From Dermacentor variabilis (Eukaryota; Arthropoda; Arachnida; Ixodida; Ixodidae): a stretch of 64,000 nucleotides of DNA. The notes below the pieces were generated by a model. That model had not been told where the DNA came from. It did no database searches and worked only from the letters and a program-made list of their open reading frames with translations. The DNA lies in NCBI RefSeq assembly GCF_050947875.1, contig NC_134573.1, forward strand, positions 53,370,115 to 53,434,114, written 5' to 3'. Position 1 is the stretch's first letter, and each line of letters begins with the position of its first letter. A program made the position numbers and the translations under genes. Positions 57,547-64,000 of this stretch are shown here, piece by piece.

Positions 57547-60500
57547 TTATGCCAAGGCGGGCCGCTCCCACGTTGGCACTGTCAAGCCAAGCCATTCAGC
57601 GACATCATGGGCCCTCTGGACTGCCCTTAATTGATCTTGAAACACTGGGGTTTGAAACCTTTTCTCCCACTGCGTCCATTTTTCAACCAGGTTGGGGAGA
57701 GTCGCAGGATACCCCGCCAGCATATGTCTGATTCCAATGCTGCCATTGCAATTGTTGCAGTCCATCTTAATCTCCCTCTCTGGATATATTTTATTAAGGG
57801 TGTACGGTGTGGTATATGTACCCGTCTGCAATAAGCGCAGTGACGCTGCCTGAGCCCTGTTCAGTTTTGAATGCCGCAACGAGAATTGTCTGCGTCCTAA
57901 AAAGTAATGTTTGGTAACGTCATTGTATGTTATTATATGATCTCGAGATTCCCTTGCTTGATGGTGAACCGCTTGGTTGTGACTGTCACGGTTAGCAAGT
58001 CCTCATGCCAAGTCATGAGCAACCTCATTGAGGTTTACCCGAGTCTCGCCCACTTACCCCATATGCGCAGGAAACCATCGCATTTCAGTTCTCGTAAACC
58101 CAATATTTTCAAAAAGTTTAGCTGCAACTCCAGCTACGTAGTCTTTATCAAAACACTTTACAGCGGATTTCGAATCACTGTAAATGCAGGCCCACTTATT
58201 ACTCCTGATGACTAGAGCAATTTCCGTTTCTTCCGCCACCATGGGGTCCTTGGGAGAAATAGTGAGAGCGTGTTGCACCTTCCCTTGATAATTTGATACA
58301 ATGGCCGTAGATGTTTCTTTACCTTTCACCCAGGCAGCATCAACTATAGCTGCCAGTTGGTTCTGCTGCTCTATTTCCTGCAAGAGTGCTTCAGCTCTTG
58401 CCTTTCACCTTTCGACATTATATTCTGGATGCATGTTTCTAGGGAGAGGGTTGGTTCTGATCTTGTTCCTCACTTCAGTCCTTAATTCTACTTCAGCCTC
58501 TATTGGCCTCCTTGATGTATTCTATTCTGCACCCACTGCCTGTGATATGCTCCTGCCAGCTCGTGGCTTTGCCATTCTTTCTTGTTGCGCTAGCTGTTGG
58601 GCCTCCGCGATTTCTTCCATTGTGTTGTGCACCCCTAGACTCATGAGTTTGTCGGTTGCAGCGTTACTGGGTGTCCCTAGGGCTACTTTAATGAGCTTCC
58701 TGAGGATCACATTAAGTTTGTTAAGTTCTGCCTGCTTCCATTTGAATAATGCAGCCACATAAGTGGCAGAGAGCAAAGGCGTGTATCAGCCTCAAAGCGC
58801 TGTCTACTTCTAAGCCTCTGTGTCTATTGGTAATTCTCCTTAGTAGCCCAATGACTTCAACTGTTTTATTCGAGATGTGCTGTATTGTTCGGTAGTTAGC
58901 ATTATTTCCGTCTATGTGATACCCAAGAACGTTGATTTTTTTCAATTAACCTGATTGTGGATCCTTCATGAGTGTATAAGCACACTCTTGGCTCATCTTC
59001 CAGAATGTAACCTCCTAGTTTACGACCTTTTCTGCGAAGTTTAATGACTAAGAGTTCTCATTTGGCTGCCAAGCATTTCAACCCCATGTCTTTCAGTGTG
59101 TACTCTACAACATATAAACTTTCCTGTAATTCCTGCAAACTTTTCTGTCTGTCCTACATTAACTTTGGTGCTCCATATGGTAATGTCGTTGGCATATATC
59201 ACAGAATGTATACCGTCAATTTTCTGCAGATTTCTTTGCAACCTTGGACATTGCTAAATTAAATAGCATAGGTGAGAGCACAGCCACTTGTGGAGTGCCC
59301 CTATTTCCCAAATTTTTAGCTTCTGATTTAAGCTCACCCAACATGAGTTGTGCAGTTCCATTTCTAAGAAAGTTCTTAGTCATGCTAAAAAGTCACTTAC
59401 CTAAACCCATCTCCGAGAGAACGGCAAGTATTGCATTATGCTTTATACTATCAAAAGCTTTTTCCACATCCATTCGCAAAATGGCTTTCGTATGCGCTGG
59501 GCTGGCGTGTATAAGTTGGTGTTTGATCAGCAGCATAGCATCCTGAGTTGACAGCCCGGGACGAAAGCCGATCAAGTTGTATGGGAGGATGTCGTTCTGC
59601 TCAACGTATTTCGTGAGTCAATTTAGGATGACATGTTCTATAGCTTCGCCTAGACATGACGTTAAGGAAATAGGACGGAGGTTGTCTAGCGTGAGTTGTT
59701 TGCCTGGCTTTGGTATGAGGATTGTATTCGCCACCCTCCATTACTCTGAGTATATCCCTTTTCTTCAACATACATTGAAGCGTTCAGTTAGATAAGAAAT
59801 TGATTCATCATTTCGATTTCTTAATATCTTATTAGTTATTCCGTCAGGACCCGCCACCTGATCAACCATTAAGACTGTGAAGAGCCGCCCTCACTTCACT
59901 CTCAGTGAAGTCCCGGTCAAGTTCTTTACATATGCCTCCCGTAAATTCGGGGCTTTCGTCTCCTTCGTGAGGTTGTTTAAGTGGGAGATATTTGGCTCGA
60001 GACTATCCATGATATCCTTCTCTGTTTTATATTGGCCTTCCTGATGAACCAACTTAGCTATAGCTGTTCTCGTGCTCTCCCTTGTTTCATTTTCGTTGAG
60101 CAAGCGCTTGAGGAGGTTCCAGCTACCTCCATATTTGAGCCTACCGTCAGCTTAATAACAGATCTCATCCAACTGTTGCTTCACGAGGGTGTTCGAATGA
60201 TCATCAATTTCTCTGTTTAGCTGCGCTATTTTTTCCTTAGCGTTCTGTTTAGTCTCTGCGTTTTCCATCTCTGTAATATAGCCTCTTTGGCCTCAATCAG
60301 ATGCGCCAGCCAGCTGACCGCAGCTTCAATATTTTCTTCTGTCCTAACTTCTTTAGTGGCCTCTTTGACATGCTCTCTGAGCTGGATGACCCATGTCTCA
60401 AGGTGCTCCTGCTCGGCATCTGGAGGCCCCACTTTCCTTTTGTTCGCCCTGATTTTTCTGAACTGATCCCAATCAGTGAATTTCAAGATTCTAGTTTCCT

Positions 60501-61006
60501 GTCTTGGTATGCGTATGGTTAGGTGTATGATGTAATTATTGCTGCCGAGATCCAAATTTGAATTTTCCATTGGCTCCTCTTGAATTGTTTACAAAAGTAA
60601 GATCTGGTGTGGAGTCCCTGCTTGTGGACGTGCCACAATGGGTGGGATACGCTGGATCAGTAATCAAGCATAACCCCAGACCCATGGCAAGGCAACATAG
60701 CTCCTCTCCCTTCTTTGTGCTCCAAGTGTATCCCCATGTGCGATAGGGAGCATTAAAGTCCCCTCCAATTATGAGTGGGGAGTTTTTGACAAATGAAAGC
60801 ATCTTGTTGAAGAGGGCTCTAAACCTCTGTCTCATGTCGTTAGGACTACTGTAAATATTCAAACAGAAAATGCTTTGCGTCTTACCTCTGTTCATTTTAA
60901 GTATTATCTCAAATAGAATAAATTCAAACCTGGAATGTCTAAGGTGAATATCATGCTGAATGTATGACAACTTTTTGTCAATGAGGGTCGCCAACCCCCT
61001 CCCCAT
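57547..61006 (-). pseudogene. I-group LINE ORF2, many lesions
   Basis: Endonuclease 61006-60536 (GRGLATLIDKK, IIGGDFNAPYRTWGY, STPDLTFV, then SNNYIIHL one frame on). The linker follows at 60570-60226. RT pieces are MIGFRPGLSTQDAMLLIKHQ and MDVEKAFDSIKHNAIL (59575-59393), then a catalytic box degraded to YANDITIW (59041-59241). Thumb and connection are at 58945-58522. RNase H is at 58383-58054 (AAWVKGKETS, EETEIALVI, IYSDSKSAV, WFPAHMG). A C-terminal CNNCNG...H motif lies at 57879-57547. At least eight frame changes, so it is clearly older than the LINE at 15.3 kb. Confidence 0.88.
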
Positions 61007-61596
61007 TTTTTTTTGTCTCCACGTATAACTTTTTACCCAGTAAGCATAATTTCGTACTCTAAGGTTTCCTGCAGCATAATTAGCTTTGGCCGGGCGTCAG
61101 ATGACCAAATCACCTGTAGCAGTGTTGCTTTTTTGTGTGAGCCCATGACAATTCCATTGCCACACATTAAATTCATGATTACTGCCCATTGTTATTAGGT
61201 GAGGCTGCCTTTCTATTACCCCCTATTTTCCTGTTTGTGATGGCCCCCGACAATCCAGGAATGGACTTTATACTATCCGCCTCCGATGGCAGATACTCAT
61301 CATCGTCACCTCCTGATGCCTCGATTCTTAAGTATTTTCTCCGCCGTGAGCCTCCATTTCCACAATTTGTCCACTTTAAAGTTCGTTTTTTCCACTGCCT
61401 CTCTTATCGCTTTAATTGTGTCTTTTATTTCACTGAGGGCTGAGAAGACTGCGTTATCCTCGGAACTCACCGCTCTCTCTTTAGGGGCAGTGGAGCTGGA
61501 TTCCCCTGGATCATTGCTTTTGCTTACAAGTCTATCTATCTCAAATTTAGGAGGGCTCGACTGCTTTCTTTTTACGAAGCTCTACTAACTACCTCG

Positions 61597-62427
61597 TCAA
61601 TTCTTCATTAGTTTTTCAAAAGATGTTACTGCTTTAATTATTTGCTCTATTCTGGCATCATTGTCATCACCCACAGCCATCGAGGCGCCCCCAGCAACGC
61701 TCGCCGTACCTTTGACTATGTCAGCCCAAGTGGTTCCTGGCATCGTCTTCTCGCCAGGTATAGAGTCCCTTCGCACGAAGCACACCTGCGCTTCCCTTGA
61801 CTTGGAGCGCCTTCTCTCCCTGGATAGTGAACGATGCCTGGATCTGGTGGGACTCCTGGAGCGTGAGTGCTCCTTGTCCTCGGGGAGATGGTTGGGCGCC
61901 AGCTGTCGCGCCTCCGACTGCGCTCTTGTTGACGACCGAGTCCTGTGGCGCTCTCTTTGACGGAGTCGTACGATGTACGGCACATGAAATCTTTGCTTGC
62001 AAAACTTGTCGCCGGTAGGGTGATCGCCTTCACAAAATTTACACCTATGTACATACACATGTTCATCTTCTGGGTTGCGAGTTCCACATCCCCTGCACTG
62101 AAGAAAGTCAGGTGTTGGAAACACATCAGAGCGGTGCCCGGCCCTACCGCAGGTGAAGCAGACGTCGAATTGCTTCCTGTAAAGGTAGCATCTCCCTTGT
62201 GTGGATCTATACCTGACAAAGTTCGGCACATTGAGTCCATCGAAAAGTACAATGACCGATCCCGACGTCTTGATGCGCTTAGGAGCCAGCGCAAGCTGGT
62301 TCATGTCATGCACGATATTTCTTGTTATCATAGCTTGGGACTCTCTGATGTCCACTCTTCGGATGACGCCTTTGCATGTGGCATGTGGTGCCGCTTCGTA
62401 TGCATTAACCTCGTATTCTGCTTGCAT
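61597..62427 (-). pseudogene. I-group LINE ORF1, 5'-truncated
   Basis: 277 codons, open to the element's broken 5' edge. The knuckle CFTCGRAGHRSDVF has its final Cys replaced by Phe; it is followed by CRGCGTRNPEDEHVYVHRC and CKFCEGDHPTGDKFC. An SR-rich segment (SRSRSPTRSRHRSLSRERRR) follows, then PGTTWADIVKG. Layout matches ORF1 at 15.6-17.35 kb. The stop at the end is normal; the N-terminus is missing and one Cys is lost. Confidence 0.85.
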
Positions 62428-62428
62428 A

Positions 62429-62437
62429 ATCTTAAGT
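62429..62437 (+). repeat. Target-site duplication, right
   Basis: Copy of 57471-57479. Confidence 0.78.
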
Positions 62438-62900
62438 AAAATATCTAATTGTAATGTTTGGGAATTGTATTAATGTTGATGTCACCGCCATCAATTAAAT
62501 CAAGCCGATTTTTATTAACACACTCGAAGCTTTCTTCTAATCTATCAAAAAAATTTCTAACGCTGCATTTTGGAGGGCTATAACATACTATAATAACGGT
62601 CTTTTGCATTTTTATTGCTAGCACTTCAGCGCAAGTTGTTACGGAGAGCTCGGGCAGTAAGTCCCACTCAAGCCCTTCATTTTACCAGGATGCATACTCC
62701 GCCACCGCGAGAGTAAGACAGATTTAAGTAGAAGGCACTACAATTTGGGACATGGAAAATATTTGCCTCGTTGGTTGACCATGTCGCTGTGAACAGTATT
62801 GTATGAAATGATTGCCCCAGGTGTTAAAAAAAACAGAGGTCGTTTTTCTTACTTGAAACTGAGCTGATGTTCAAATGAAATTATTTAAAGCACTGCAGAA
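62438..62900 (-). pseudogene. CR1-like endonuclease, N-terminal part
   Basis: Minus strand fragments: SYSRGGGVCILVK; then ELSVTTCAEVLAIKMQKTVI; then NFFDRLEESFECVNKN and DLIDGGDININ. These match the order of CR1-type endonuclease blocks (GGVxxxV, EVxxVxI, hGGDhNh). Stops and shifts between them show decay. Confidence 0.75.
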
Positions 62901-62939
62901 TTTTTTTACCTAAATACCGACTGAATACTTGTGGCAATA

Positions 62940-63640
62940 TGCGTCTACGCACTTCCACAAGGCAACGTTATCAAGAACTGTTTGGAAACGAGCTTATTAA
63001 GATTCCTCGCCGTAGAAAGGGCCACTGCAGAATCACTGTCGGCTGCTCGGACAAGAATGCGGCCGTTGCTATGCCACGCATGTTTGTAGTTCGCTCGCTT
63101 CAACCCATATCTTTGTCTCAAAGAGTAAATCACAGGACCTTTTAGTCACATTTTCAAGCAGCAATACAGCGTCCTTCGATTCACGTAACTTCTTTCTTCT
63201 TTTCCACCAGCTGACCCTATCGGCTTCTTTTGCGAAGCGGCAGATTATGCCAAGTATCTTTTCTTTTTTTGACGACAGCCGGGGAACTGAAACAGCCTCA
63301 CTTTCCGAGAGCTGTGGAACTTCGAGCTGCGTGGCTACTTCGCTTAGCTTTTCGAGCAGGTTTTCTTTTCAGCGCGTTGAATCCCATGATATTCCAGGTT
63401 TAAGCGGTGGATCCTCCATTTAAGTTTGTCAATTTCAGCTTGCAGCTGATTGACGTAAATCCCGTTTTTTTTTCATGTCTTTCGTTTCTGCGTTTTAGTT
63501 CTTTGATGTCGTTGTCATTTTGCTCCATTCATTGTTGCAGTTGATAGTAATATTCGCTCAGAAATTGTAAAGACTCTTCAAAGCCTTCAACTACCTCCCA
63601 GAGTGGCAACAGCCGTCAACATTTCTCTTAATTGTCTGTA
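62940..63640 (-). pseudogene. CR1-like ORF1 remnant
   Basis: The C-terminal part (63133-62945) reads LRQRYGLKRANYKHAWHSNG and then RILVRAADSDSAVALSTARNLNKL. This is similar to the end of CR1/Jockey and L1-type ORF1 proteins (Y-K-x-x-W-x-x-N-G-x-I-x-V-R). Upstream, about 63400-63600, is a heptad-like charged region (NDNDIKELKRRNERH) fitting the coiled coil. Broken by stops. Confidence 0.6.
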
Positions 63641-64000
63641 ACAACTGCCGCTCGTCTTGCGCGTCAGAGTTATCACTAAATTTGTCATGTTGCGCACGTA
63701 ATTTCTGCCGTCTACAAGCCGTGGAGCGCCAAGCCAGTGAGTATGCATCTCCCTTTGACCTAACTGTCGTGTCCGAGATTCCTCAACATATTGTGGTGTG
63801 AAATTTAGAAGTACAGTCATTGCATTTACTGGTAGAGTCTGAAACGGTGAGCGTCAGTTCACAAGTGGTGCCTATCACATTGCGGGACGTCGTCACAGTT
63901 TGGCAGCAGCAGCAGTAATAGGCAAAAAATAAAGTACTAAGTAAAGAAATATGTCAGTAATAGAAAAAAGTACTAAGAAACACTAACGTCAAATAGGCAG
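63641..64000. other. Right edge, nothing firm
   Basis: May include more of the CR1-like ORF1 or its 5' UTR on the minus strand (a 77-residue minus frame ends at 63587), but I cannot support a boundary. Confidence 0.4.

Larger units (their letters stand above)
57480..62428 (-). mobile_element. I-group LINE, 5'-truncated, inside the CR1-like LINE
   Basis: Minus strand: partial ORF1 with CCHC knuckles and SR-rich region, ORF2 with endonuclease, RT and RNase H, then AATAAAAGTTGTCA and a (CA)n tail. ATCTTAAGT is found on both sides (57471-57479 and 62429-62437). The element begins within ORF1, so it is 5'-truncated. Family related to, but clearly diverged from, the LINE at 15.3-21.0 kb. Confidence 0.9.
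53790..63640 (-). mobile_element. CR1-like LINE split by two later insertions
   Basis: Three separated blocks on the minus strand read in order as one CR1-like LINE: ORF1 and start of endonuclease (about 63600-62438), endonuclease middle (57470-57374), and endonuclease end plus RT (55685-53790). Between them sit an I-group LINE (57480-62428) and a gag-only element (55698-57361), each flanked by its own target duplication. Removing both inserts rejoins conserved endonuclease blocks. Total about 3.2 kb of CR1-like sequence. The 3' end is missing and the 5' limit is approximate. Confidence 0.85.

Noticed and set aside
61716..62294. 192-residue minus frame overlapping LINE ORF1
   Set aside because: Shifted-frame shadow; the zinc knuckles lie in the other minus frame.

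Overview
This window is eukaryotic and looks like a hard-tick (Ixodidae) genome. The evidence is a tRNA-derived SINE of the type abundant in metastriate ticks (52109-52342), LINE families of the I, RTE and CR1-like groups, Gypsy elements whose proteins resemble those I know from ticks, and the first coding exon of an SLC5 sodium-coupled transporter ending in a canonical splice donor. The tick assignment is inference from recognised repeats, not a database result. I saw no bacterial genes, no CRISPR array, and no rRNA or tRNA gene.

About two thirds of the window is transposable elements, many inserted into each other. In order: (AT)n repeat (2.1 kb); possible LTR remnant (3.2-4.2 kb); 5'-truncated RTE LINE, minus (5.2-6.3 kb); 1-kb element with terminal inverted repeats (9.46-10.45 kb); Gypsy gag remnant, minus (11.3-12.5 kb); SLC5 exon, minus (13.3-13.6 kb); full-length I-group LINE with 11-bp target duplication (15.3-21.0 kb); 5' part of an RTE LINE with an esterase-like ORF1 (21.7-23.1 kb); Gypsy element, minus (23.2-29.3 kb), split by a CR1-like LINE with 8-bp duplication (24.0-25.7 kb); full-length RNase H-bearing LINE with 15-bp duplication (31.3-37.3 kb); a decayed transposase-like gene, minus (37.4-39.15 and 46.5-47.9 kb), split by an RTE LINE that is itself split by a complete Gypsy element with 150-bp LTRs and a 5-bp duplication (39.98-44.70 kb); AT-rich DNA with one SINE (47.9-53.8 kb); and a CR1-like LINE, minus (53.8-63.6 kb), split by a gag-only retroposon (55.7-57.4 kb) and by an I-group LINE (57.5-62.4 kb).

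The genes do not form one pathway. The two autonomous LINE classes (I-group and RTE) encode a nucleic-acid-binding ORF1 protein and an endonuclease/reverse transcriptase ORF2. The SINE and the gag-only element lack an RT and must use machinery supplied in trans. Nearly every element ORF carries stops or frameshifts; the clear exception is ORF1 of the 31-37 kb LINE. The most interesting items are the gag-only retroposon, the two datable insertion nests, the esterase-like ORF1 of the RTE LINE and the SR-dipeptide-rich ORF1 proteins of the I-group LINEs. All boundaries were read by eye.
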